Part shown: piece by piece, positions 7,736-16,892 of the stretch | Numbering within the stretch: position 1 is the first letter of the stretch | How the letters are laid out: each line of letters begins with the position of its first letter | Assembly: GCF_040643435.1 (NCBI RefSeq) | Contig: NZ_JBEYUH010000006.1 | Coordinates: 1 to 64,000 of the forward strand | Length of the DNA stretch: 64,000 bases | Reading direction: 5' to 3' | Source: Rhodococcus sp040643435 | Lineage (GTDB): Bacteria > Actinomycetota > Actinomycetes > Mycobacteriales > Mycobacteriaceae | Notes under the pieces: generated by a model | The model's database searches: none | Told to the model about the DNA's origin: nothing | The model's input: the letters and a program-made list of their open reading frames with translations, nothing else | Translations under genes and position numbers: made by a program

Positions 7736-8864
7736 TCTCGTGCCGGTCGCTGTGCGGGTGGAAAGCGGCCGGCACCAGGGCGGCGACGCCGACCGCGCCG
7801 GCCACGACGAAGGTCGGCGCGGCGGACGTCGCGCTCAGCAGTGCTCCGAAGGCGAGCGATCCGGCTGTCTGCCCGACCGCGAGTGCGATGAACAAGGCGA
7901 CTGTGCCCTCGGCCGCGCGGTCGGGGAGCGAACGCACTGCCCACACGATGAGCACCCCGCTCATCGCGATGTAACTCGCGCCGAACAGCGCGACGGAGAT
8001 GTAGGTGGGCACCGGTGAGCCGGGCATCAGTCCCAGCAGAGCGGTGGCGGCGGACATGGTTGCCGTCGTCAGCGCCCATGCGACCCGCAAGTTCCAGGTC
8101 TGCACGATCCTGCCCGCCGCTGCACCCAGCACACCGAAGGCGCCCAAGGTCATCCACGCGAGAACCGAGTAGGTCTCTCCGTCGGTGGCGTCGGTCATGA
8201 CGGACCGTCCGAACGTCCAGACCGCGGCGCTCGACGCGCCTGCCAGTGCTGCGGCGACGAGGGGGCGGGCAAGTGGTGAGAGTTCCCCGAGACGCACGGG
8301 TACCTTGTGATCGCGGGTGCGCCGGCGGTGGGATGCCCGGTCGGCACGGAGCGTGATGGATGTGGCCACCGCCGTGAGAACCGCGATGGCCGCCCACCCC
8401 GCACGCCACTGGCCGGCGGTCGCGAACACCAGACCGCCGGCGACGACGAGCCCCACACCGGTTCCCGAATTGACGATCGTCTGCGCATTCTCCTGCCGCG
8501 TGCGAACGATGTTGCGTTCGATCAGGGTCACGAGGCCGGGAGTGGCGAAACCCGCGCCGGCCCCGGCGATGATCACGCTCGTCGCGAAGACCAGCGGGTG
8601 CGGTGATGCTGCCACGCCCAGAGAGCCGAGCGCAGCCGTTGCTCCTGCGAATGCCACGACGAGGCGCGGGCGATCGCTGATCCTCGATGCGAGGACGGCA
8701 GCGATGCAGTACGAGAGGAAGCTGCCGGCCTGCACTGCACCGGCAACCGTCGGCCCCAATGCGAACGACTCGGTGAAGTGGGGCAGGAACAGTCCGTAAC
8801 CGAAACGCGCCAGCCCGTAGGCCGCCGCGATCAAGGCGGTGCCGCCGATGACCAGAGTGTGCAT
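7617..8864 (-). CDS. MFS transporter
   Basis: A 415-residue major facilitator protein with about 11-12 hydrophobic segments and the inter-helix motif ASRISDRPR after the second segment. The C-terminal 40 residues are Pro/Ala/Arg-rich and lie antisense to the CoA-transferase gene, so this end may be a read-through tail not needed for transport. ATG 8864 is the start that puts the first membrane helix (LVIGGTALIAAAYGLARFGY) at the N-terminus. It is divergent from the TetR gene at 8952 with a perfect palindrome between them, a common exporter/repressor layout. The substrate is unknown. Confidence 0.85.
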   Translation of the reverse strand: MHTLVIGGTALIAAAYGLARFGYGLFLPHFTESFALGPTVAGAVQAGSFLSYCIAAVLASRISDRPRLVVAFAGATAALGSLGVAASPHPLVFATSVIIAGAGAGFATPGLVTLIERNIVRTRQENAQTIVNSGTGVGLVVAGGLVFATAGQWRAGWAAIAVLTAVATSITLRADRASHRRRTRDHKVPVRLGELSPLARPLVAAALAGASSAAVWTFGRSVMTDATDGETYSVLAWMTLGAFGVLGAAAGRIVQTWNLRVAWALTTATMSAATALLGLMPGSPVPTYISVALFGASYIAMSGVLIVWAVRSLPDRAAEGTVALFIALAVGQTAGSLAFGALLSATSAAPTFVVAGAVGVAALVPAAFHPHSDRHEISASPPALRCAPPAQAAARTPARSPAPGSDFPPGGNPQR

Positions 8865-8919
8865 CGCGTCCCCCGAGAGGCCGAAGTGCAGAACGGACGT
8901 TACTCTACGCTGAAACGGT

Positions 8920-8934
8920 CGTTCTGGCAGAACG
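8920..8934. promoter_or_regulatory. Perfect palindrome between MFS and TetR genes
   Basis: CGTTCTGgCAGAACG is a perfect 7-1-7 inverted repeat, 18 bases before the TetR start. A third half-site (CAGAACG) lies at 8889-8895. It differs from the island-wide motif and most likely binds the adjacent TetR protein; the binding is inferred. Confidence 0.5.
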
Positions 8935-8951
8935 CGCGTTACAGTGAGCGC

Positions 8952-9530
8952 ATGTCCACGCTTCGTCGCCCCCCGGCTCGCGAGCGTCTGCTCCGGGCGG
9001 CCGAGGGGCTGCTCTTCGACCGGGGTATCCGCGCGACGCCCGTGGACGAGCTGCTGCGTCGCGCCGAAGCCTCCGCAGCCTCCCTGTACACGCATTTCGG
9101 CAGCAAGGAGGCGCTGGTTGCCGAGGCGCTCCGGATCCGGCTCGCGGACTGGCGCGCGGTATGGGACCGGCACATCGTCGAGGCCGGCGACGACACGGAA
9201 CGCTTGCTGGCGATCTTCGACGCTCTGGATTCCTACCGCGGTGGCACCGATTCGCCTGCCCGGTGGTGTGCCTTCCTGGCGACCGCCACGGAGTTCCCCG
9301 AGGCCACCGGCGAGATCGCAGAGGTGCTGGCAGCCGACAGCGACCTTCTCGCCGACCGGCTCCTGCGCTTCTCCGAACCGTTGGCCGGAGCGAAAGCGCA
9401 GGATCTTGCCGACGATGTACTCACCGCCTACGACGGAACTCTCGCAGCCTTCCTGCGCGGCCACCCGGAATCGCCGATTCCGGTAGGCCGCAGGCTGGCC
9501 ATGGCGGCCGTTCGGGCGTACACCGACTGA
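8952..9530 (+). CDS. TetR-family regulator, probable repressor of the MFS gene
   Basis: A 192-residue protein with an N-terminal TetR helix-turn-helix (about residues 10-55; the SAASLYTHFGSKEALVAEAL turn is diagnostic) and a variable ligand-binding C-terminal domain. The ATG at 8952 starts directly before the DNA-binding domain; the longer frame reaches back into the MFS gene. The divergent layout and the 8920-8934 palindrome suggest control of itself and of the transporter. Confidence 0.88.
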   Translation: MSTLRRPPARERLLRAAEGLLFDRGIRATPVDELLRRAEASAASLYTHFGSKEALVAEALRIRLADWRAVWDRHIVEAGDDTERLLAIFDALDSYRGGTDSPARWCAFLATATEFPEATGEIAEVLAADSDLLADRLLRFSEPLAGAKAQDLADDVLTAYDGTLAAFLRGHPESPIPVGRRLAMAAVRAYTD

Positions 9531-9542
9531 CGTCCGTTCTTC

Positions 9543-10562
9543 CTATTCGTAACGGACCTTGATGTCCTCGCTGTCGGGTACGCCCTGGCAGGTGAGGATG
9601 TATCCGTCGGCGATCTCGTCTTCGGTCAGTGCGTCGTTCACGCGCATCGTCGCGCTGCCGTGGGTGATCTTTGCGATGCAGGTCGCGCAGTTGCCGGCCT
9701 CGCACGAGAACGGAGGCGCCAGCCCCGCGCGACGTGCACTTTCGAGCAGCGTCTCCCCGGCGTGCCGGGGAACCGAGACCCTCTGGTTGCCCAGACGGAT
9801 CGACACGGTGCCCTTCACCTCACCGCTCGTCGCGGGCGGAGCTTGCTGTGCGTCTTCCGGCTTGATGGGTTCTGCCGCGCTGCCGAAGCGTTCGCTGTAG
9901 ACGTTGCCGGGACCGGGGAGGGCGGATTCGACCATGTCCATGAAGGCCTCCGGTCCGCAAAGGTAGCTGTCGGCGCTGCCGTCGGAGCCCACGAATTCGC
10001 GTACCGCGTCGGGGGTGAGCAGTCCGCTCTCGTCGTCGAAATGCCGTACGACCTCGAGGCGGCCTGCGTACCGGGTGACGAGTTCGTCGGTGAGACCGGT
10101 GAAGATCGCAGACGCACGGTTGCGATCGGCGACGAGCAGCCGCACAGCACGGTCGGTCGTCGCCAGTGCGCTCTTGGCGAGTGACAGGATCGGAGTGATA
10201 CCGCTGCCGCCGGCGAAGCCGAGTACCGGGCCGACCGCGTCCCGGAGGAGGAAGGTGCCGGCGGGTCGCGTGATCTCGACTTCGTCGCCCTCGGCGATGT
10301 TGTCGTGCAGCCAGTTCGAGACCGCTCCACCGGTCACCCGCTTGACCGTGGTCATCAGTTCGGTGTCGGTCTCGGGGGCGCTCGACATCGAGTAGGAGCG
10401 GTACAGCTCGGTGCCGTCGACGTTCACTCGGAAAGTGCAGAACTGCCCGGACTTGTAGGTGAACGGCCCGTCGTGAGGCGCGAGCACATAAGTGCGGGCG
10501 TCGTCGGTTTCCTTCACGATCCGGGTCACGGTCGCGCGTTGAAACAAAGGTGGTCTCGCCAT
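9543..10562 (-). CDS. KshB/HmpX-like ferredoxin reductase with C-terminal 2Fe-2S domain
   Basis: A 339-residue electron-transfer protein. An FAD-binding beta barrel (RSYSMSS near residue 60), an NAD(P) domain (GGSGITPILS) and a plant-type [2Fe-2S] domain with CEAGNCATC plus a distal cysteine occur in that order. This order matches reductases such as KshB of 3-ketosteroid 9-alpha-hydroxylase and PaaE. It would pass electrons from NAD(P)H to an oxygenase; the nearest oxygenase is the Rieske protein at 38.2-39.5 kb, but this pairing is not proved. ATG 10562 has an AGGAGG site. It is divergent from the ligase gene at 10666 across motif copy 2. Confidence 0.85.
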   Translation of the reverse strand: MARPPLFQRATVTRIVKETDDARTYVLAPHDGPFTYKSGQFCTFRVNVDGTELYRSYSMSSAPETDTELMTTVKRVTGGAVSNWLHDNIAEGDEVEITRPAGTFLLRDAVGPVLGFAGGSGITPILSLAKSALATTDRAVRLLVADRNRASAIFTGLTDELVTRYAGRLEVVRHFDDESGLLTPDAVREFVGSDGSADSYLCGPEAFMDMVESALPGPGNVYSERFGSAAEPIKPEDAQQAPPATSGEVKGTVSIRLGNQRVSVPRHAGETLLESARRAGLAPPFSCEAGNCATCIAKITHGSATMRVNDALTEDEIADGYILTCQGVPDSEDIKVRYE

Positions 10563-10598
10563 GGACCGTCTCCTCCTGGTATCAATGTTCTGCATAAG

Positions 10599-10615
10599 CG
10601 AGAGTACTATTCTCA
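10599..10615. promoter_or_regulatory. Operator-like palindrome, island motif copy 2
   Basis: CGAGAGTactATTCTCA matches the island motif at 5 of 7 left and 7 of 7 right bases. It lies between the divergent reductase (10562) and acyl-CoA ligase (10666) starts. Confidence 0.5.
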
Positions 10616-10665
10616 TTCAGGAGAGCAACCTCTCGACCGATATTGCTGCGACGCGAGAGAGCACC

Positions 10666-12072
10666 ATGACCGAACCCGCCGTGCTGGCCTTCGAAGACCG
10701 CGAGTACACCCTCGCGGAACTCGAGGCGCTCACCTGCGGGCTCGCCGTCAGGTTGCGTGAACGCGGGGTCCGGCCCGGCGACCGCGTGGCACTCATGTCG
10801 TCCAATCGGCCGGAATTCGTGACGGCTTACCGGGCCATCACGAAACTCGGTGCGGTCGTGGTCCTGCTGAGCCCGGCGTGGAAGCGCGCCGAGATCGACC
10901 ATGCCCTGAGGCTCACCGAACCGGCCTTCGCCGTCGGAGACAATCCCGTCCTCGCTGCCGCGATGCCCATGCTCGATCTCGACGACCCGATCCGGCCCTA
11001 CCGCGGCCCTCTCGACGCACCGTCCGTCGATCCCGGCGCCGATGCACTGCTGGTCTTCAGTTCCGGCACGACAGGCCTGCCCAAGGCCGTCCGTCACACG
11101 CATGCGTCGTTCGCCGCAGCGGTCGCGCACTGGCGCAGGTCGCTCGATCTGTCCGCCGACGACCGGCTGCAGATCGTCACTCCGCCCTCGCACATCCTCG
11201 GATTGCTCAACATCGCCACGGTGCTCGAGGCCGGCGGATGGATGCGATTGCACCGCCGGTTCGACCTCGACGAGATGCTGCGGTGCATCGAACGCGACCG
11301 GATCACCGTCGAGATGGCCGTCGCGCCGATCGCACTCGCGATCGCCTCTCATCCCGATCTCGAGTCGTTCGACCTGTCGTCGTTGCGGTACATCATGTGG
11401 GGCGCTACGCCCGTCACCGCGAGTGTCGCGGAGGTTGTCACCCGGCGCACGGGGGTGCAGTGGATGCCCGCCTACGGGGCGAGCGAAGTGCCCGTCATCG
11501 CCTGCAATCCGGTCGACGGTGCTCGCCTCGACAGCGTCGGCCGGGCCGTCCCGGGTGTCGAACTGCGGATCGTCGACCTCCGTACCGGCCGTGAGGTTCC
11601 GGTCGGAGAGACCGGTGAGATCCAGGTGCGTTCGGCATCGGCCATGGCCGGCTACCTCCCTGACGACGCCACCGCCGCGGCATTCGCCGACGGCTGGTAC
11701 CGCACCGGCGACGTCGGATCGATCGACTCCGACGGCTGGCTGCGGATCACCGACCGGGCCAAGGACATGATCAAGGTCAACGGATTCCAGGTCGCCCCTG
11801 CCGAGGTCGAAGCCGTGCTGCACGGTCATCCGGATGTCGCCGACTGTGCCGTCTTCGGAACGAAGGACCACGCAGGCGAGACGGTGGTGGCGGCGATCAC
11901 CACCGCCGCGACGCTCGATCCCGACGACATATCCGCCTATGTGGCCGAACGACTCGCGTCGTACAAGCGACCGGGACGAGTGATCTTCGTGCCCGATATT
12001 CCCCGCCTGCCGTCCGGCAAGGTCTTGCGCCGACAACTCGAGGAGCGCCATGGACGTACGTCTGACCAATGA
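10666..12072 (+). CDS. AMP-forming acyl-CoA ligase
   Basis: A 468-residue ANL-superfamily enzyme that would activate a carboxylic acid to its CoA ester through an acyl-AMP. The P-loop (SSGTTGLPK) is near residue 130, then YGASE, WYRTGD and the hinge DRAKDMIKVNG. The C-terminal catalytic lysine is in LPSGKVLRR near 450. It is shorter than typical 520-560-residue ligases, mostly at the N-terminus. I use ATG 10666; an in-frame ATG further upstream lies next to the operator-like site. It leads a run of ACAD, ACAD, crotonase and esterase genes and overlaps the next gene by 23 bases. Confidence 0.88.
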   Translation: MTEPAVLAFEDREYTLAELEALTCGLAVRLRERGVRPGDRVALMSSNRPEFVTAYRAITKLGAVVVLLSPAWKRAEIDHALRLTEPAFAVGDNPVLAAAMPMLDLDDPIRPYRGPLDAPSVDPGADALLVFSSGTTGLPKAVRHTHASFAAAVAHWRRSLDLSADDRLQIVTPPSHILGLLNIATVLEAGGWMRLHRRFDLDEMLRCIERDRITVEMAVAPIALAIASHPDLESFDLSSLRYIMWGATPVTASVAEVVTRRTGVQWMPAYGASEVPVIACNPVDGARLDSVGRAVPGVELRIVDLRTGREVPVGETGEIQVRSASAMAGYLPDDATAAAFADGWYRTGDVGSIDSDGWLRITDRAKDMIKVNGFQVAPAEVEAVLHGHPDVADCAVFGTKDHAGETVVAAITTAATLDPDDISAYVAERLASYKRPGRVIFVPDIPRLPSGKVLRRQLEERHGRTSDQ

Positions 12073-12955
12073 ACAACAGCAGTTGCGCGACGCCGCCGCC
12101 AAACTGGCCGACGACCTGGGTGCGCGCTCGGTCGCGGATCTGGACGATGCGGCCCGCCGGGCGCGACTGGAGAAGACCGTCGCCGCGACAGGCTGGCGCT
12201 CGCTACGCTCCGACGGGGCCTCGGGTGTCGAAGTAGCCATCGTCGCGGAGGAATTCGGACGTGGTCTCGTCGACGTTCCGTTCTTCGGCCCAGTGCTCGC
12301 CGACGACTTGCACCGGCACTTCTCCGACGATCAGCCGACGCACGCCCTCGCGGTCGGTGGTGACGCCTTCGACGCACACGGACTGAACCGCGCCCTCGTG
12401 CTCCGGGAACGGACGGTGCTGTCGGCCGGTGTCGGAGACCCTGCACCGGGCGCGGATCTGACCCGCTCCTTCGCGACCCTTGCCGAACCCGACGAGACGC
12501 TCGGGGAACTCGCCGCCGACGATGCCGAGCGCGCCCACGCACTCGGCATCGTCGTCACCTGCGCCGATCTCGTCGGCGTGTCTAGGGGAGCTCAGGCCGT
12601 AGCGGTAGATTACGCGAAAATCCGTGAGCAGTACGGTAACTCGATCGGGTCGTATCAAGCGGTCGCCCACATGCTCGCCGAGAGCGAGGCGCTCATCGAG
12701 GGGTCTGTCAGTGTGCTCCGGCACGCGGCCTGGGCCGTGGACGAACTGACGCCCGAAGAAGCGATCCGTGCTGCGCGCATCGCCAAGATCTACACCGCGC
12801 GCGCTGCGCGCACCGTCTGCGAGACCGCCGTTCAGGTGCACGGCGGGATCGGCAATACCTGGGAGTGCATCGAGCACGTGTACCTGCGGCGGGCATTGAC
12901 GTCCACCGAACTGTTCCCCGTGAGCCTGGAGGAGATCGACCTTGGACTTTCGTGA
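12050..12955 (+). CDS. Acyl-CoA dehydrogenase, small subunit of a split pair
   Basis: A 301-residue ACAD-like protein. It keeps the C-terminal FAD-contacting parts (REQYGNSIGSYQAV and VHGGIGNTWE) but lacks the SEPGAGSDLAS loop, and its middle domain is shortened. The next gene has the loop and lacks the HGG motif, so the two probably form a heteromeric enzyme sharing FAD sites. Heterotetrameric ACADs of this kind act on steroid side-chain CoA esters in mycobacteria and rhodococci. Start ATG 12050 lies inside the ligase gene; the two genes of the pair overlap by 14 bases. Confidence 0.87.
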   Translation: MDVRLTNEQQQLRDAAAKLADDLGARSVADLDDAARRARLEKTVAATGWRSLRSDGASGVEVAIVAEEFGRGLVDVPFFGPVLADDLHRHFSDDQPTHALAVGGDAFDAHGLNRALVLRERTVLSAGVGDPAPGADLTRSFATLAEPDETLGELAADDAERAHALGIVVTCADLVGVSRGAQAVAVDYAKIREQYGNSIGSYQAVAHMLAESEALIEGSVSVLRHAAWAVDELTPEEAIRAARIAKIYTARAARTVCETAVQVHGGIGNTWECIEHVYLRRALTSTELFPVSLEEIDLGLS

Positions 12956-14030
12956 CTCGCCGGAAGAAGCCGCATTCCGCACTCGGCTGCGGACCTGGCT
13001 CGCCGATCAGGCCGGGAAGTTCCCCACCTCGGGCGACGAGTACTGGGCGCGGCAGGGGGAATGGCATCAGGCGCTCTACAGCGCAGGATTCTTCGGATTG
13101 TCGTGGCCGAAGAAGTACGGCGGACAGGACCTTCCGCCCGTCTACGACGTGATCCTCGACGAGGAACTCGCGATCGCGGGGTGCCCGCCCCGGCCGAGTC
13201 TCGGCTATCTCGTCGTCGGCCTCGGACACCACGCGAGCGACGAACTGTGCGAGCGGTTCCTGCCCGGCATGATCGACGGGTCCGAACGGTGGTGCCAAGG
13301 ATTCAGTGAGCCCGGTGCCGGTTCCGACCTCGCGTCGCTCACCACCACCGCGACCCGTGAGGGCGACGAGTACGTGATCCACGGCCACAAGGTGTGGACG
13401 AGTTACTCCGACGTCGCCGACTGGTGCCTGCTGCTCGCCCGCACGGACCCGGATGCTCCGCGCCACCGCGGTATCTCGGCGTTCATCGTCTCGATGCACC
13501 AGGACGGCATCGAACAGCGGCCACTGAAGATGATCAGTGGGGTCACGAAGGAATTCGGCCAGGTGCTGTTCGACGGTGCGCGTGTACCTGCGAGTCGCAT
13601 GGTCGGTGCACCGGGTGAGGGCTGGCGGGTCGCGATGACCGTCGTCGGCCACGAACGTGAGCCGTCCACTCTCGGATTCGCCGCGCGTTACGGCAAACTC
13701 GTCCGCCAACTCGCCGCCCGCGTCGACGGTCCGCCCCCGCAGGATCTGGCCTGGGCTGCAGTGCAATCGGAAATGCTGCGGCTTCACGTGCGCAGACGGC
13801 TGTCCGAACAACTCGACGGGGTGTCGCACGGTTCGGAAGGCTCGCTCGACAAGCTGCTCATGACCTGGGTCGACCAATCGGTCGGGCACGCGGCTCTGGC
13901 GGTCGCCGGCAGCCGTGACGAGGAACTGCTCGGCTCCTATATGTACAGCCGCGCGCAATCCGTCATGGGCGGTACCTCGCAGATCCAGAAGAACATCATC
14001 GCCTCACGCATTCTCGGATTGGGAGTCTGA
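12942..14030 (+). CDS. Acyl-CoA dehydrogenase, large subunit of a split pair
   Basis: A 362-residue ACAD with the FAD/substrate loop GFSEPGAGSDLASL, the VWTSYSD strand and the C-terminal GGTSQIQKNIIA motif, but without a classical HGG motif. It should pair with the 301-residue product of the preceding gene. TTG 12942 is preceded by GGAGGA and overlaps the upstream gene by 14 bases. Within the operon it would introduce the alpha,beta double bond into the CoA ester made by the ligase, passing electrons to ETF. Confidence 0.87.
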   Translation: MDFRDSPEEAAFRTRLRTWLADQAGKFPTSGDEYWARQGEWHQALYSAGFFGLSWPKKYGGQDLPPVYDVILDEELAIAGCPPRPSLGYLVVGLGHHASDELCERFLPGMIDGSERWCQGFSEPGAGSDLASLTTTATREGDEYVIHGHKVWTSYSDVADWCLLLARTDPDAPRHRGISAFIVSMHQDGIEQRPLKMISGVTKEFGQVLFDGARVPASRMVGAPGEGWRVAMTVVGHEREPSTLGFAARYGKLVRQLAARVDGPPPQDLAWAAVQSEMLRLHVRRRLSEQLDGVSHGSEGSLDKLLMTWVDQSVGHAALAVAGSRDEELLGSYMYSRAQSVMGGTSQIQKNIIASRILGLGV

Positions 14031-14031
14031 C

Positions 14032-14799
14032 ATGTACGACATGCCCGAGGAGATCGAGGTCCGCGCCGAGGGGTCGCTGCGGATCATCACGCTGAACCGG
14101 CCCGCCAAGTACAACGCGGTCAACGATCCGCTGCACGAGGGACTGGCCCGGTTGTGGCCGCGACTGGCCGCCGACCGTGAGGCCCGCGCCGCAGTGATCA
14201 CCGGTGCGGGGAAGGCGTTCTCCGCCGGGGGCGATCTCGACTACCTGGCAGAACTGGCGCAGGACGCCGAACTGCGCGCGAAGACGATTGCGGACGGACG
14301 CGAGATCGTTCTCGGCATGGCACGCTGCCGGGTCCCGGTGGTCGCGGCGGTCAACGGCCCGGCGGTGGGACTCGGATGCAGCCTGGTGGCGCTCAGCGAT
14401 GTGGTCTACATGGGTGAGGGCACCTACCTCGCCGATCCCCACGTGCAGGTGGGGTTGGTCGCGGCCGACGGCGGTCCGCTGACCTGGCCGCTGCAGATCA
14501 GCCTGTTGCACGCGAAGGAGTTCGCCTTCTTCGGCGAACGGATCCCCGCCGAGCGGGCCTGCGAACTCGGCCTGGCGAACCGTGTCGTCGCAGATCCGCT
14601 CGCCGAGGCACTCGTGTGCGCCAAGCGTCTCGTGGAGCAACCGCAGAAGGCGGTGGAGGCCACCAAGCGGCTGCTGAATATCCACCTCGAACGGGCGGTG
14701 CTCGCGAGCCTCGACTACGCGATGAGCGCCGAGGAGATGACCTTCCAGAGCGACGATTTCCGTGCCAATATCGCGAGGATGACGGCGGGAAAGGCGTGA
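14032..14799 (+). CDS. Enoyl-CoA hydratase/isomerase (crotonase family)
   Basis: A 255-residue crotonase. The oxyanion-hole parts AFSAGGDL and NGPAVGLGCSL are present. At the two positions where classical hydratases have glutamates the sequence reads DPHVQVGL and VAADGG, so the first Glu is His and an Asp is near the second. This fits an isomerase or a hydratase with altered chemistry better than a standard 2-enoyl-CoA hydratase. It begins 1 base after the ACAD stop and should act on that enzyme's product. Confidence 0.85.
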   Translation: MYDMPEEIEVRAEGSLRIITLNRPAKYNAVNDPLHEGLARLWPRLAADREARAAVITGAGKAFSAGGDLDYLAELAQDAELRAKTIADGREIVLGMARCRVPVVAAVNGPAVGLGCSLVALSDVVYMGEGTYLADPHVQVGLVAADGGPLTWPLQISLLHAKEFAFFGERIPAERACELGLANRVVADPLAEALVCAKRLVEQPQKAVEATKRLLNIHLERAVLASLDYAMSAEEMTFQSDDFRANIARMTAGKA

Positions 14800-14812
14800 G
14801 CGGAGAGGTCGT

Positions 14813-15715
14813 GTGATCGGAAGGTTGCGCTCGCTCTCGAGATTTCATCCCGATCTGCGGGTGGCAGCGCTGCTCGCTCCACGTAGAGCGGTGACTCCGC
14901 GATCGCTGCCGGTGATGCGTCTGTTCACCCGCGCGATCCGGGGCACCGGCCCGGACGTGTACGTCTTCGAACCGGGTGTGTCCGTCCGCTGGTTCTGCCC
15001 GTCGGCGCGGGGCGGCACCGAACGCGGGGCCGCTCTGCTGTGGATCCACGGTGGTGGTTATGTCTTCGGCCGGGCTGCGCAGGACGACGCGCTGTGCCGG
15101 CGGTTCGCCGAGCGCCTCGGTATCGCCGTCGCCTCGGTGGATTATCGACTCGCGCCCGAACATCCCTATCCGACGCCGCTCGAGGACTGTCTGCGCGCCT
15201 ACGAGTGGCTACGGCACCGGCCGGATGTGGACCCTGCGCGCATCGCGGTCGCAGGTGCGAGTGCGGGAGCAGGGCTCGCTGCGGCACTGTCACTTCTCGT
15301 CCGTGACAGGGGAATTCCGGCGCCGGTCTTCCAGCTTCTCGTGTATCCGATGCTGGACGACCGCACTGCGACAGGACCGGCGCAGACACGCATGTGGGAC
15401 GGATACACGAACAGATTCGGCTGGGAGAGCTATCTCGGTGGAGCCGACCCCGAGACCGCGGTGCCGGCAAGACGATCCGACCTGTTCGGCCTGCCTGCTG
15501 CCTGGATCGGCGTGGGCACCCAGGACCTGTTCTTCGACGAGTGCCGTGCCTACGGGGAGCTGTTGCGGGCGTCGGGTGTCCGGTGCGATCTCCACATCGT
15601 CGACGGAGCGTTCCACGGCTTCGATTCGGTGGCCTCGCGCACGGGTGTCGCACGCGGGTTCTTTGCCGAACAGTGCGCTGCCCTGGAAACTGCTCTGTAC
15701 CCGGAAGGCTCGTAG
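14813..15715 (+). CDS. Alpha/beta hydrolase, hormone-sensitive-lipase-type esterase
   Basis: A 300-residue esterase of the HSL (family IV) group: HGGGYVFG oxyanion motif near residue 78, nucleophile Ser in GASAGAG near 150, Asp in TQDLFFDEC near 240 and His in GAFHGFD near 268. DYRLAPEHPYPTPLED is the usual follow-on motif. It would hydrolyse a short-chain ester or lactone of the pathway substrate. The GTG at 14813 follows GGAGAGG. It is the last gene of the ligase operon, ending just before a hairpin. Confidence 0.88.
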   Translation: MIGRLRSLSRFHPDLRVAALLAPRRAVTPRSLPVMRLFTRAIRGTGPDVYVFEPGVSVRWFCPSARGGTERGAALLWIHGGGYVFGRAAQDDALCRRFAERLGIAVASVDYRLAPEHPYPTPLEDCLRAYEWLRHRPDVDPARIAVAGASAGAGLAAALSLLVRDRGIPAPVFQLLVYPMLDDRTATGPAQTRMWDGYTNRFGWESYLGGADPETAVPARRSDLFGLPAAWIGVGTQDLFFDECRAYGELLRASGVRCDLHIVDGAFHGFDSVASRTGVARGFFAEQCAALETALYPEGS

Positions 15716-15716
15716 G

Positions 15717-15740
15717 GCCGCTGCCGATTCAGGCAGCGGC
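15717..15740. terminator. Hairpin between convergent genes
   Basis: A perfect 9-bp stem (GCCGCTGCC / GGCAGCGGC) with a 6-base loop starts just after the esterase stop codon. It faces the convergent EthD-like gene. There is no strong T run, so efficiency is uncertain. Confidence 0.5.
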
Positions 15741-15763
15741 TCCACGAGGTTCGTCCTCCCGCT

Positions 15764-16090
15764 TCACGAGCGAGGCTTGGAGTACTCCGACTTCACTTCC
15801 ATGATCCGCATCTTCGGGATCGGGCCGTAGCTGAGCGAATCCGACATGTTCAGCTGTTTTGCCGCCGCCGCCGCGTGAACGTTTGCCTTGGCCGCGTTGG
15901 GGTCGCCCTCGAGTTCGTAGAGGGTGACCGACGGGCCACCGTCCGCGTCGGCGGGGGTCAGCCGTGTGGCACCGACAAATCCGTCGAGGGCCACCACTTC
16001 GGGGATGTGGACCTCGTCGTACCACTTGTTGAACTCGTCCAGCCGCTCGGGATGGGACGGGTACGACTCGACGAGCAAGTAGTGCTTCAT
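15764..16090 (-). CDS. EthD/ferredoxin-like dimeric alpha-beta barrel protein
   Basis: A 108-residue protein starting MKHYLLVESYPS. WYDEVHIPEV is the hallmark of small dimeric alpha-beta barrel proteins of the EthD or DUF4286-like group; some assist ether or ring catabolism and others act as monooxygenases or isomerases. The exact activity cannot be assigned. ATG 16090 is chosen because the protein then starts on the first barrel strand. It lies 40 bases downstream of the SDR on the same strand, so the pair is probably one operon. Confidence 0.7.
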   Translation of the reverse strand: MKHYLLVESYPSHPERLDEFNKWYDEVHIPEVVALDGFVGATRLTPADADGGPSVTLYELEGDPNAAKANVHAAAAAKQLNMSDSLSYGPIPKMRIMEVKSEYSKPRS

Positions 16091-16130
16091 GAGTGATCCT
16101 GTCTGTGAGAAGGGTTGTGGTGTAGGGAAC

Positions 16131-16892
16131 TCAGACCCGGACCACCCAGCCACCGTCGATGTTGAGGGTGTGGCCGGTGACCCAGTCGCTACCGGACGAC
16201 ACGAGATACAGCAGGCCGGGGATCAGTTCCTCGGGCTCACCGAACGGGAAGGGGATGGCGTGCTTGACCATCTCCTTGAGCTCGGGTGGTGATGCGATCG
16301 AGCCGGCTTCGGTGTTGACCATGCCGGGAGCGATCGCGTTCACACGAATCCCGAAGGGCGCCAGCTCGCGGGCGAGCGAGACGGTCATGCTGACGAGGCC
16401 GAGCTTGGTGATGCCGTAGGCCTGCGCGGCCATGAACGCACCGCTCGAGGACTGGTTGACGATCTTGCCGTAACCCCGTTCCTTCATGTACGGAACCACT
16501 GCGCGAGTGCACAGCAACGGACCGGTCAGGTTGACGGCGAGAGTGCGGTTCCACAGGTCGATTTCCATTGTCGTCAGCGATCCCTCGCCGACTACTTCCG
16601 CCATCAGGCCTGCATTGTTGACGAGGATGTCGACGGAACCGAAGTGTTCGGCCGCGGTCGCTGCCATCTGCGCGGTGCTGGCCTCGTCCCTGACGTCGAC
16701 GCCGACCGCGAGCGCGCGGTGACCGTCGGCGGCCAGTTCCTCCGCGGCGGCGGTGGCGGATTCGAGGTTCACGTCGGCGAGTACCACCGCTGCTCCGGCT
16801 TCGGCGAGACCGCGGGAGTAGGCTCGGCCGATCCCTCCTCCGGCACCGGTGACGATGGCGACCTTGTCGGTCAGTTGTGGGGTGTCTGTCAT
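16131..16892 (-). CDS. Short-chain dehydrogenase
   Basis: A 253-residue classical SDR: TGAGGGIG cofactor loop, NNAG, catalytic Ser region NQSSSGAF and Y-x3-K (YGITK), ending in INIDGGW-type sequence (LNIDGGWVV). Asp at the end of strand 2 (LADVN) favours NAD over NADP. It would oxidise a hydroxy-acyl-CoA or ring alcohol. ATG 16892 has AAGGA upstream. The 350-base region before it is shared with the divergent alcohol dehydrogenase gene. Confidence 0.87.
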   Translation of the reverse strand: MTDTPQLTDKVAIVTGAGGGIGRAYSRGLAEAGAAVVLADVNLESATAAAEELAADGHRALAVGVDVRDEASTAQMAATAAEHFGSVDILVNNAGLMAEVVGEGSLTTMEIDLWNRTLAVNLTGPLLCTRAVVPYMKERGYGKIVNQSSSGAFMAAQAYGITKLGLVSMTVSLARELAPFGIRVNAIAPGMVNTEAGSIASPPELKEMVKHAIPFPFGEPEELIPGLLYLVSSGSDWVTGHTLNIDGGWVVRV